Of a DNA stretch of 64,000 nt, positions 51,349 through 59,628 are shown piece after piece (position 1 is the first letter of the stretch; every line of letters begins with the position of its first letter). This stretch comes from an uncultured Victivallales bacterium. Lineage in GTDB: Bacteria; Verrucomicrobiota; Lentisphaeria; Victivallales; UBA1829. The notes beneath the pieces were generated by a model. That model did no database searches. It was not told the DNA's origin and saw only the letters and a list, made by a program, of their open reading frames with translations. The stretch covers positions 1 to 64,000 of the forward strand of contig CAKUJH010000013.1 in the NCBI GenBank assembly GCA_934661375.1. Direction: 5' to 3'. Both the position numbers and the translations under genes were made by a program.

Positions 51349-52725
51349 ATGAATCCGAAATCCATTCTCTGCATCGGCGCCGGTTATGTCGGAGGGCCGA
51401 CCATGGCCATGATTGCCGCCAAGTGTCCTGATTATAAAGTAACGGTGGCGGATATCAATGCCCAGAGAATTGCAGGATGGAATTCGGACAATCTGCCGAT
51501 CTACGAACCGGGTCTGAAAGAACTGGTGGAACAATCCCGCGGACGCAATCTGTTTTTCACTACGGATGTGGAAAAGGGCATCAAAGAAGCCCATATCATT
51601 TTCGTGAGTGTGAACACGCCAACCAAAACTTTCGGGTCCGGCGCCGGCAAAGCCGCCGACCTGCAATACTGGGAAAAATCCGCCCGGCTGATTGCGGAAA
51701 TCGCGGAAGACGACAAGATTGTGGTGGAAAAAAGCACTCTTCCGGTGCGCGCCGCGGAAGCCATTCACCGGATTCTGCAGTCCAATTCCAAAGGACTGAA
51801 TTTTTCCGTGCTGTCCAACCCGGAATTCCTCGCGGAAGGGACTGCCGTTTCCGACCTGGAAGCTCCGGACCGCGTCCTGATCGGTTCCATGGTCACGCCG
51901 GAAGGACACGAAGCGCTGGAGGAACTGGTGAGCATTTATGCCCGCTGGATCCCGCGCGAACGCATCATCACGACCAATGTCTGGAGCAGTGAAATGTCCA
52001 AGCTGGTTTCCAATGCCATGCTGGCTCAGCGGATTTCTTCCATCAACAGCATCTCCGCCCTGTGCGAAAAAACCGGAGCGGATATTTCGGAAGTTTCCCA
52101 TGCGGTCGGACTGGACAAGCGGGTCGGCTCCCGTTTTCTGAAAGCGGGCGTCGGATTCGGCGGTTCCTGCTTCAAAAAAGACATTCTGAATCTGGTCTAT
52201 CTGTGCGAAACCTTCAATCTGCATGAAGTTGCGGAATATTGGGAACAGGTTGTCCGGATGAACGACTATCAGGAACGCAGATTCGCGGAGCGGGTGGTGA
52301 AAAATATGTTCAACACCATTTCCGGAAAAAAGATTGCGGTGTTCGGGTTCGCGTTCAAAGCGGATACCGGCGACACCCGCGAATCTCCGGCGATTTATAT
52401 TTCGCGTCTGCTGCTGAACGAACACGCCAACCTGGCGATTTACGATCCCAAAGCCATTCCCAATGCCCGGATTGACCTCGGCGATGTCAAAGCCGGTGTG
52501 GAATACTGTTCCGATCCGTATGAAGCCGTGCGCGGTGCTCATGCCATTGTCCTGATTACGGACTGGAAGGAATTCACCGCCTATGACTACCGCAAAATCT
52601 TCGACTTGATGGAAAAACCGGCATTCATTTTTGACGGACGCAATCTGCTGGACCATGAAAAACTTTATGAAACCGGCTTCAATGTCTATCCGCTCGGCAA
52701 ACCCGAACTGACTCATTTCGAATAA
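51349..52725 (+). CDS. ugd: UDP-glucose 6-dehydrogenase
   Basis: A 458-residue NAD-dependent enzyme that makes UDP-glucuronate. The Rossmann start is ILCIGAGYVGGPTMAMIAAK, followed by VNTPTKTFGSGAGKAADLQYWE, EKSTLPV, SNPEFLAEGTAV, and the catalytic cysteine in GVGFGGSCFKKDILNL. FAFKADTGDTRESPAI and ILITDWKEF-type (IVLITDWKEF) blocks close the protein. The long KTFGSGAGKAADL block is characteristic of the animal-type subfamily. Supplies uronic acid for cell-surface polysaccharide. Probably co-transcribed with purQ. Confidence 0.95.
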   Translation: MNPKSILCIGAGYVGGPTMAMIAAKCPDYKVTVADINAQRIAGWNSDNLPIYEPGLKELVEQSRGRNLFFTTDVEKGIKEAHIIFVSVNTPTKTFGSGAGKAADLQYWEKSARLIAEIAEDDKIVVEKSTLPVRAAEAIHRILQSNSKGLNFSVLSNPEFLAEGTAVSDLEAPDRVLIGSMVTPEGHEALEELVSIYARWIPRERIITTNVWSSEMSKLVSNAMLAQRISSINSISALCEKTGADISEVSHAVGLDKRVGSRFLKAGVGFGGSCFKKDILNLVYLCETFNLHEVAEYWEQVVRMNDYQERRFAERVVKNMFNTISGKKIAVFGFAFKADTGDTRESPAIYISRLLLNEHANLAIYDPKAIPNARIDLGDVKAGVEYCSDPYEAVRGAHAIVLITDWKEFTAYDYRKIFDLMEKPAFIFDGRNLLDHEKLYETGFNVYPLGKPELTHFE

Positions 52726-52749
52726 GGTTTCAGCTGCTTGTGTTTTCCC

Positions 52750-52786
52750 GCCGGGAAATGACTGCTTCGGAGCATTCTTTCCCGGC
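52750..52786. terminator. Strong hairpin between convergent ugd and methyltransferase genes
   Basis: GCCGGGAAA (52750-52758) and TTTCCCGGC (52778-52786) enclose a second stem TGCT-TCGG-AGCA (52763-52774). The structure is symmetric and could stop transcripts from both sides, though no long T-run follows. Confidence 0.65.
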
Positions 52787-52800
52787 AAATTTGTATGTGG

Positions 52801-53550
52801 TCAGACTTTCACGGCACGGGTTGCCCAGAATGTCTGAATCCCGTGTTCATGAAGATTTCCGCTGCCGCCGGTATCGCCATAGATTCCGGTCAGCTGAAAT
52901 CCGGCAGACAGCTGTCCGCCGATCAAATCGTCTATGGAATGGGAAAACTGATAACCGCCGCCGCTTTCCGCAAGGGCTTTCCGGTGCAATTCATTTTTCA
53001 GCGGGTTGAACGGCAGGGTATATTCCAGTTTTGTTTCCGTTTCGTCAAAAGCAAAACAGAAACCGTTGTCCATTCCGGCAAGCAGAACTCCGCCGGTTTT
53101 CAGTACCCGGCTGCATTCTTTCCAGATCGGCAGCATGTTTTCTGCATAACAGTTTGCCACAGGGAAAAAAATCAGATCAAAGAAACTGTCCGAAAACGGC
53201 AGAGTTTTTGTCATATCCCCATAAACAATATCTATCGGATATTTTTCTCTGGCGGCAACCATGCGTTCCGTTTCCAGCTGTGCTTTGGAATAATCCAGAA
53301 CCGTTACTTTCGCCTGAAGCGCAGCAAAAACCGGCATTTGCTGTCCGCCGCCGCTGGCAAGACCAAGAATCTGTTTTCCTTTGACGCTGCCGATCCATTC
53401 ATGCGGAACGGGCCGTGTGGGAGTCAGCAGGACATTCCATTCGCCGTTTTCAGCCGCGGCATACACTTCATGGGAAACCGGAATGCCCCACGCCCAGCCG
53501 TTTTTGCACCAGCCGTCAATAATTCCGGCATTGACATCCTGATAATTCAT
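52801..53550 (-). CDS. Class I SAM-dependent methyltransferase
   Basis: A 249-residue methyltransferase of the UbiE/Methyltransf_11 type. Motif I is ILGLASGGGQQMPVFAAL, motif II VTVLDYSKAQLETER, then IDIVYGDMTKTLPFSDSFFDLIFFPVANCYAENMLPIWKECSRVLKTGGVLL. Substrate unknown; relatives act on small molecules. AAGGA lies 10 bases before the start. It ends the galacturonate gene run, 30 bases behind lacI, but may not belong to that pathway. Confidence 0.88.
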   Translation of the reverse strand: MNYQDVNAGIIDGWCKNGWAWGIPVSHEVYAAAENGEWNVLLTPTRPVPHEWIGSVKGKQILGLASGGGQQMPVFAALQAKVTVLDYSKAQLETERMVAAREKYPIDIVYGDMTKTLPFSDSFFDLIFFPVANCYAENMLPIWKECSRVLKTGGVLLAGMDNGFCFAFDETETKLEYTLPFNPLKNELHRKALAESGGGYQFSHSIDDLIGGQLSAGFQLTGIYGDTGGSGNLHEHGIQTFWATRAVKV

Positions 53551-53580
53551 GTGACTGATCCTTCAATGAAAATTTCCGTT

Positions 53581-54543
53581 TCAGGAACTCATGCGGCGGA
53601 TAAATTTTGTCCGGAACGTCATTTTGACCGGTTCGGACGGTTTTTCATCCACGATCGAAACAATGGCACGGTCCAGTTCCTCCACGGGGTGTGCCACCGT
53701 ACTGAGGGAAGGATAGAACAGACGTCCGCTGATTTCATCGTCAAAACCGATGACGGCAATCCGTTCCGGCACCGGAATCTTATGCGCCGCCGCATAATGA
53801 AGAAATCCCAGAGCCATCCGGTCCGTATCGAAAAAAACCGCATCGGCATCGGTCCGCAAAATACCGGGAGCCTGTGCCAGACCGTCAATGAAAGTGCCGC
53901 AGCCTTCCATGCGGATCAGTTTCGGGCGTTTGTTTTCCGGAGTGGAAGCGAAAGCTTCCTGCAATCCTTTTTCCCGCGAGTCCAGAGAACCGCAGCGGAG
54001 AATACATTTCTTGCCTTCTGCAATCAAAGTGGAAATGGCGTCCCGGATACCGGTGGCGCGGTTGATTTCCAGTGCATGACCTTTCACCTCGCGTTCCTGA
54101 TCCACATAGATCGGAGTCAGCGGATAACGGTCAAACAGTTCTTCCAGCGAAGTGTCTTCCGGAGTGGGTTTGAACATAGTGACAACCACGAAATCCACCA
54201 CGCCGGACCACTCGGCAAAAAGTTTTTCCAGCGTACCGGGATTGGTGTCATAGCAGCCGACAATCGGGTAATAGCCGCGCGATTCCAGACGGATTTCCAG
54301 ATCCAGCAGTTTCTGCATGAAAACCTCATGCGTAATCCGGGAACAGAGAATTCCCACGAATTTCGACCGGTTCAGCCGTAAATTGCGCGCTGCCATGTTG
54401 GGGGTGTAATTGTATTCACGCGCCAGACGCATGACCAGTTCCCGTTTGTCGTCCTGGACATGTGCCTGGTTTTTCAGAACACGGCTGACCGTCCGGATGG
54501 ACAATCCGGAAAGTTCAGCCAGCTGTTTGAGCGTAACTGCCAT
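53581..54543 (-). CDS. LacI-family regulator of the galacturonate operon
   Basis: A 320-residue repressor. The N-terminal HTH (VTLKQLAELSGLSIRTVSRVLKNQ, NYTPNMAARNLR with hinge) is followed by a sugar-binding domain (VGILCSRITHEVF, VVDFVVVTMFKP, DAVFFDTDRMALGF, IAVIGFDDEISGRLFYPSLSTVAHPVEEL). It begins three bases after the uxaA stop without its own clear ribosome site, so it is translationally coupled. The 14-base palindrome in front of uxaB is its likely operator. Inducer probably tagaturonate, galacturonate or a related acid (inference). Confidence 0.9.
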   Translation of the reverse strand: MAVTLKQLAELSGLSIRTVSRVLKNQAHVQDDKRELVMRLAREYNYTPNMAARNLRLNRSKFVGILCSRITHEVFMQKLLDLEIRLESRGYYPIVGCYDTNPGTLEKLFAEWSGVVDFVVVTMFKPTPEDTSLEELFDRYPLTPIYVDQEREVKGHALEINRATGIRDAISTLIAEGKKCILRCGSLDSREKGLQEAFASTPENKRPKLIRMEGCGTFIDGLAQAPGILRTDADAVFFDTDRMALGFLHYAAAHKIPVPERIAVIGFDDEISGRLFYPSLSTVAHPVEELDRAIVSIVDEKPSEPVKMTFRTKFIRRMSS

Positions 54544-54546
54544 ATT

Positions 54547-56025
54547 TTACAGAGTCACTCCGTCTTTGAACAAGGCGATTTCTTCGAAACCGTGTTCTTC
54601 GTTTTTGGCAGGTTTTCCGGACGCCGTATCCATCACCAGACGGAAAAATTCGTCTGCAACCGCTTCGGCGGAAGTGCCGTCTTCGACCAGACGCCCCGCA
54701 TTGAAATCGATCCAGTGTGGTTTCTTCGCCGCCAAAGCGGAATTGGAAGCGATTTTCAACGTCGGAACAACTCCGCCGAACGGAGTGCCGCGTCCCGTGG
54801 TGAACAACACAAGGTGCGCACCGGCGGCAGTCAGCAGAGTCGTGGCGACCATATCGTTGCCGGGTCCGTTCAACAGGTTCAGACCGGGTTCCACAACGCG
54901 TCCGCCCATCGGCAGAACGTCGATCACCTGTGCGCTGCCGGCTTTCTGCGTGCATCCCATCGACTTGTCTTCCAGAGTGGAAATGCCGCCTTCCTTGTTG
55001 CCGGGCGACGGATTTTCATAAATCACCTGATTGTAGCGCATGAAATACTTCTTGAAACTGTTGATCATATCCACGCACTTGTCAAAGATTTTGCGCGAAA
55101 CACAGCGGTTCATGAGAATGGTTTCCGCACCAAACATTTCCGGCACTTCCGACAGAACCGTCGTGCCGCCCAGCGCAGACAGCCGGTCGGAAAACTTGCC
55201 GACCAGCGAATTTGCCGTAATGCCGGAAAGCCCGTCCGAACCGCCGCATTTGAGACCGACCACCAGCTCTCTGGCGGAAATTTTCTCCCGCTTGTCATGC
55301 TGCGCGATCTCCGCCAGCTCAGTCAGAATCTTCATGCCGCTTTCAAATTCGTCTTCGCCGTCCTGTGCAACCAGGAAACGGATGCGTTCCGAATCATATT
55401 CGCCGAGTTCCTCGCGGAACCGCGCCACGGTATTGTTTTCACAGCCCAGCCCGACCACCAGCACAGCTCCGGCGTTCGGATGACGCACGAAGTCCGCCAG
55501 CAGCAGACGGGTCAATTCATGATCCGCGCCCAGCTGGGAACAGCCGTACGGATGCGTCAGAGCCACCGCGTGATCCATGCTTCCTTTCGGGAGCAGCTGC
55601 CGGTTGGCGGCATTGGCAAGATTGACCGCGAGACGGTTCACGCAGCCGACCGTCGGGACAATCCACAGATTGTTGCGGATGCCGACGCGTCCGTCTTTGC
55701 GGCGGAAACCTTCAAAGAAAACCTCCTTCTGCGCCGGAACCGGAGCATGGGCGGCTTCCGGTTCATACGTGTAGTCAAGCACGCCGGAAAGCGCAGTGCC
55801 GAGGTTGTGGGTATGTACTTTGGCACCGAGGGCAATATCGCATTTGGCAATCCCGATGGGCATTCCGTACTTGATCACCTTTTCCCCTTTGGCAATGGGA
55901 CGCAGGGCAAATTTATGACCGCGCGCGATGTCTTCCGTCAGCTCGACAATCGCCGTTTCTCCTTTATGCAGGTCTTCCAACGCCACGGCAACATTGTCCC
56001 GCGGATGAATCTGAATGTAACGCAT
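54547..56025 (-). CDS. uxaA: Altronate dehydratase
   Basis: A 492-residue enzyme that dehydrates D-altronate to 2-keto-3-deoxygluconate. The N-terminal SAF-like domain (MRYIQIHPRDNVAVALEDL…, KYGMPIGIAK, VHTHNLGT) is followed by the catalytic part with GRVGIRNNLWIVPTVGCVNR, THPYGCSQLG, VLVVGLGCENNT, LKCGGSDGLSGITANSLVG, SEVPEMFGAE. The Cys residues bind iron. 18 bases behind uxaB in the same operon. Confidence 0.95.
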   Translation of the reverse strand: MRYIQIHPRDNVAVALEDLHKGETAIVELTEDIARGHKFALRPIAKGEKVIKYGMPIGIAKCDIALGAKVHTHNLGTALSGVLDYTYEPEAAHAPVPAQKEVFFEGFRRKDGRVGIRNNLWIVPTVGCVNRLAVNLANAANRQLLPKGSMDHAVALTHPYGCSQLGADHELTRLLLADFVRHPNAGAVLVVGLGCENNTVARFREELGEYDSERIRFLVAQDGEDEFESGMKILTELAEIAQHDKREKISARELVVGLKCGGSDGLSGITANSLVGKFSDRLSALGGTTVLSEVPEMFGAETILMNRCVSRKIFDKCVDMINSFKKYFMRYNQVIYENPSPGNKEGGISTLEDKSMGCTQKAGSAQVIDVLPMGGRVVEPGLNLLNGPGNDMVATTLLTAAGAHLVLFTTGRGTPFGGVVPTLKIASNSALAAKKPHWIDFNAGRLVEDGTSAEAVADEFFRLVMDTASGKPAKNEEHGFEEIALFKDGVTL

Positions 56026-56043
56026 GGACTGTATTCCTTCCGT

Positions 56044-57498
56044 TCAGAGCAGAGTTTCCGCTGCGGCGCGAATGCCTTTGCTTTCGATCAGCGCGAATTT
56101 TTCCGTCACATAATCCGTCATGCCCGGAATCGTGTTCAGGTCCATGCCCCAGAACGCGGTGCTGCCGAGAATTTCACGGACCGCTTCTCCAGCCGACGCG
56201 GCATCTTTCAGACGCGGAGTGCGTGCTGCAAAGAAATCCAGCACTTCCGGAGAATCGTTCACCGGATAAGTTTTGCCGTCCGCACATCCCTGTGCCGCGC
56301 CGTCCTTCATTTCGATCATGTAGAAACGGATCAGTGCAGCCAGAGAGAATGCCAGGCATTTCGGCAGGGCTTTTTCCAGGCTGACGTAATCCAGCAGACT
56401 GGGCAGCACGCGGACTTTCCACTTGGACACCGAGTTCAGCGAAATGGAAAGCAGACGGTGCATCGCAAACGGGTTTTCAAAACGTTCCATCACGGAATCT
56501 GCAAAGAAGCGTTTTTCCTGTTCCGGCAGATTGACCGTGTGGTAAATTTCATCGTTGACCGATTTGCGGACAATTTTTCCGAACACCGGATCCTTCATCA
56601 TTTCATCGACAAAGGTCAGACAGGCAAGGCTGGAAGCCAGCACGTTAGCGGTGTGTGCGCCATTCAGGAAACGCACTTTACGGGTGCGGTACGGAGTCTG
56701 GTTGTCTGTGATGACCACATGGAGACCCGCCGCCTGAAGGGGCAGTTCCTCTTCCAGCGACTGCGGACCTTCGATCACGAAGAAGTGGAAGACTTCACCG
56801 CAGTCGATCAGCTTGTCCTCATAACCGAATTTCTTTTCCAGTTCGGCGGCTTCGGTGCGCGGATATCCGGCAACGATACGGTCCACCAGCGTGTTGAAGA
56901 AAGTGTTGCTGTCCTTGACCCATGCGGCGAATTCCGCGGGCAGATTCCACAGTTCAATATATTTGAGGATACAGGCGCGGAGCGTGGCGCCGTTTTTGTC
57001 AATCAGTTCGCAGGGCAGGAAATTGAGACCCTTGCGGCCGGCTTTGAAACGTTCAAACAGCAGGCTGGTCACTTTGGCGGGATAGGTGTTCTGACATTTG
57101 CCGGGAGTATAGGGTTCTTCCTTGAATTCAATGCCGGCTTCGGTGGTGTTGGAAAACACGAACCGAACCGATTCCTCGCAGAACGCGGCAACGGTGTCCG
57201 CCCACTGATGATACGGATTCAGACAATCCTTGACGGAACGGATGATTTCATGATTTTCAATCACTTTGCCGTTTTCGACACCGCGGAGAATCAGGGTGTA
57301 AAGACCGTCCTGGGCATTGATCATGTCGCCCATGCCTTTTTCCAGCGGCTGAATCAGACGGACCATGCCGTTGAACTTGCCTTGTTTGTTCATTTCGTTA
57401 ATCATCCAGTCGATGAATGCGCGCAGGAAATTGCCTTCTCCGAATTGCAGGACTTTCACCGGCAGATTTGCCGGAGTTTCACGTTTCAGCAGAGCCAT
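56044..57498 (-). CDS. uxaB: Tagaturonate reductase (altronate oxidoreductase)
   Basis: A 484-residue mannitol-dehydrogenase-family enzyme reducing D-tagaturonate to D-altronate with NADH. VLQFGEGNFLRAFIDWMINEMN is the nucleotide-binding start; LPCELIDKNGATLRACILKY, FFNTLVDRIVAGYPR and VRFLNGAHTANVLASSLACL are family blocks with the active-site Lys/His region. GGAGG lies before the start. Together with UxaA it catabolises galacturonate freed by the GH28 enzyme nearby; UxaC isomerase is not in this window. Confidence 0.95.
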   Translation of the reverse strand: MALLKRETPANLPVKVLQFGEGNFLRAFIDWMINEMNKQGKFNGMVRLIQPLEKGMGDMINAQDGLYTLILRGVENGKVIENHEIIRSVKDCLNPYHQWADTVAAFCEESVRFVFSNTTEAGIEFKEEPYTPGKCQNTYPAKVTSLLFERFKAGRKGLNFLPCELIDKNGATLRACILKYIELWNLPAEFAAWVKDSNTFFNTLVDRIVAGYPRTEAAELEKKFGYEDKLIDCGEVFHFFVIEGPQSLEEELPLQAAGLHVVITDNQTPYRTRKVRFLNGAHTANVLASSLACLTFVDEMMKDPVFGKIVRKSVNDEIYHTVNLPEQEKRFFADSVMERFENPFAMHRLLSISLNSVSKWKVRVLPSLLDYVSLEKALPKCLAFSLAALIRFYMIEMKDGAAQGCADGKTYPVNDSPEVLDFFAARTPRLKDAASAGEAVREILGSTAFWGMDLNTIPGMTDYVTEKFALIESKGIRAAAETLL

Positions 57499-57545
57499 AT
57501 TAACGCCTCCAAATGTTTTTCAGTTTTATTTTTCCGAACTTTGAT

Positions 57546-57573
57546 ACTGTAATGCCAACGTTGGCAAATACAA
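57546..57573 (-). promoter_or_regulatory. uxaB promoter with LacI-type operator palindrome
   Basis: On the minus strand TTGTAT (57573-57568) and TACAGT (57551-57546) are 16 bases apart, and the spacer contains the perfect 14-base palindrome TGCCAACGTTGGCA (57553-57566) with central CG, the classic LacI/GalR operator form. Repressor binding would directly block RNA polymerase. Confidence 0.85.
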
Positions 57574-57643
57574 GTGAAATTCTGAAAAAAAGCCTAAAAA
57601 TCCTGCATTTCCGGATTCCGGCACAGTTCTTGCAGCTGTTTTT

Positions 57644-59341
57644 TCACAGTTTCAGCAGCTTCGACAGCGGAACGGAGCGGTTCAGTGCGCGAACCCCTTC
57701 CAGTTTCTGTTCGTAGGAATTGGAAAACAAACTTTTTTCCGGCGCAGATATTGTCGTATCGGACGTTTCACAGCCCATTGCATCCAGCAAGGAATCAAAG
57801 ATATGGTCATTGATGAAAATCTTGCCGCTGTTCATTTTCAGATTATTCAATTTTTCCGGATAAAGTTCGCTGTAACGTCTGGACAGCATAAAGGCACAGG
57901 GTATTTCAAAGAATGCGGCAACATTTCCCAGCAATGAACGCGATCCCCGATAAATTCTGCCGGATGGATCCTCTCCATGATCGGAAACATAACAAATAAA
58001 AAACGGCATAGAAATCTTTGATTCTGCAATCCGGCAAATCTGCGCCAATAACCGATCGGTATATTCAATAGTCTGAAAATAGTAAAACTCCTTGTCCGTA
58101 TACCCGTTCCGCGACAGTAAAGTCTGATAATGTTCCGGTAATCTGTTCCGGAACGGGAAATGTGAACCGAACAGGTGAAGAACGATCAATGCCCCACGCT
58201 CTGAATCCAGCTGATTCAGAACATCTTCCAATGCAGGGAGAATTATTTCATCCGGAGGCGTGATCTTATCCAGCAATGCGCAGTTTTTCAAAGGATTGTC
58301 ATACGGAAAAATTGTTTTATCCGCAGAATATTCTATTTCCGATATGGAAGTTCCTTTTGCCGGCTGATTGGAAATCATCCAGGTCGGTATTTTCAAGAAA
58401 CGGCAGATGTCAAAAAGAAAAATACTGCGCGGCACAGACAAATTGCTGACATGATCGGAATTGGAAAGCATGGGATGATATACATACGTGGTAAGATTGT
58501 CCAGCGCATAACTGTTCCGCACTAAAACCAGGTCTCCGGAAAATGCAGATGTCCGGCCGGAAAGGAACGGCGTATTCTTCACCGGTCCGCCGTAACACTC
58601 CATTGCCTGTGCGGCAGCCGATTCCCCGACAATCAGAATACATACGACCGGTTTTCTGTTTGCGGACAGACGGCAATCGCTCTGCTGCAGGAAATGCGCT
58701 GCATATTTCCGTCCGGCGGCAAAATCACGAACCAGACACCGGGTGCGCATTTCGCCGCCGATATACTCTTTCAGCAATTGCCGCGGATAACGGATGCCGA
58801 TCAGACTGCCTTGCAGCAGCGTAACACATCCCAGCAGGGCGGAAACGACATAAAGCAGCCGCAGGGAACAGGAAGACAGCTTCAAATCTTCCGGCAATAC
58901 CCGGTTCAAACACCGCGATATGAGTTCATGAATCCCCAGGAGAAGCACCACCAATATGCCGGAAAAAATCAGGAGCAAATATTCCGGAGTCAGCAAAAAT
59001 TCAAAGAATTCATTCACTCCGCTGTCGCAAATCAGCGACAGGTCGCCCATTTCAAACTGCCGATGAGTCAAACGGTAACAGAAAAATATACTTAAAGAAA
59101 GAAACACCGCCGCGGCGAAAATGCACTTATATATATATATATATATTGCTGCACTCCAACGAGTTACACAAATATTCCGCAATTTACAAAACAGAAAAAC
59201 AGACACCAGTCCAGCCACATCCAGCCATGGAATCTTCTGAAAAAAAGAAGCACTCAAAAAGAATACCGCACAAAATAAGATTACAGGATAAAGCAGGAAA
59301 TATTCTTTCATTGCAGTCCGGAACCATTTTTTCATATCCAC
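57644..59341 (-). CDS. Phosphoethanolamine transferase-like membrane sulfatase-fold enzyme
   Basis: A 565-residue protein with about five N-terminal helices (15-190) and a periplasmic alkaline-phosphatase-fold domain. VGESAAAQAMECYGG provides metal ligand E240 and nucleophile S241 (often Thr in relatives), with LHLFGSHFPFR and CYVSDHGEDP as further active-site blocks. Relatives (EptA type) decorate lipid A or surface sugars with phosphoethanolamine and give resistance to cationic peptides. The start is probably GTG 59341 (GGGAG 6 bases upstream), or ATG 59335. A (TA)9 tract in codons 66-71 could cause phase variation. Confidence 0.82.
   Translation of the reverse strand: MDMKKWFRTAMKEYFLLYPVILFCAVFFLSASFFQKIPWLDVAGLVSVFLFCKLRNICVTRWSAAIYIYIYKCIFAAAVFLSLSIFFCYRLTHRQFEMGDLSLICDSGVNEFFEFLLTPEYLLLIFSGILVVLLLGIHELISRCLNRVLPEDLKLSSCSLRLLYVVSALLGCVTLLQGSLIGIRYPRQLLKEYIGGEMRTRCLVRDFAAGRKYAAHFLQQSDCRLSANRKPVVCILIVGESAAAQAMECYGGPVKNTPFLSGRTSAFSGDLVLVRNSYALDNLTTYVYHPMLSNSDHVSNLSVPRSIFLFDICRFLKIPTWMISNQPAKGTSISEIEYSADKTIFPYDNPLKNCALLDKITPPDEIILPALEDVLNQLDSERGALIVLHLFGSHFPFRNRLPEHYQTLLSRNGYTDKEFYYFQTIEYTDRLLAQICRIAESKISMPFFICYVSDHGEDPSGRIYRGSRSLLGNVAAFFEIPCAFMLSRRYSELYPEKLNNLKMNSGKIFINDHIFDSLLDAMGCETSDTTISAPEKSLFSNSYEQKLEGVRALNRSVPLSKLLKL
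59128..59146. repeat. (TA)9 dinucleotide microsatellite inside a coding region
   Basis: Nineteen bases of strictly alternating T and A, encoding IYIYIY in the third membrane segment of the phosphoethanolamine-transferase-like protein. A gain or loss of one unit shifts the reading frame. Confidence 0.9.
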
Positions 59342-59558
59342 ATATTACTCCCATTATATTACATCAGTCATATAATATAAATCAGCCTGCGGTGTTTTTC
59401 AACAGACATTTCAGATTTTCATGTATATCATTTGGGAAATCAGTAAAAAAAAAGGTTTTCTTCAGGGGCAAGGTGACGCAGTGCTAAATCCTTGCCGGCG
59501 GCAACAGTCCGCAAGTAAATTTTTTTCTGTAAATATGATTTCTTTCCACACAGAGACA

Positions 59559-59587
59559 TTGCAAATCCCGGGAAACGGGGCTATATT
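59559..59587 (+). promoter_or_regulatory. Promoter of the hexosaminidase-like gene
   Basis: TTGCAA (59559-59564), 17-base spacer with a CCCGGGAAACGGGG segment, TATATT (59582-59587), 42 bases before the start. The rest of the 287-base gap (59342-59628) is A/T-rich with nine A's at 59443-59451 and no gene. Confidence 0.6.
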
Positions 59588-59628
59588 CCGGTCAGACATT
59601 TTGAATCAAGACAAAGGAGAGTTCTGTC

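Noticed and set aside
54460..57552. 1030-codon plus-strand open frame opposite uxaA and uxaB
   Set aside because: Spans two real, well-recognised minus-strand genes and their spacer; no recognisable domains.
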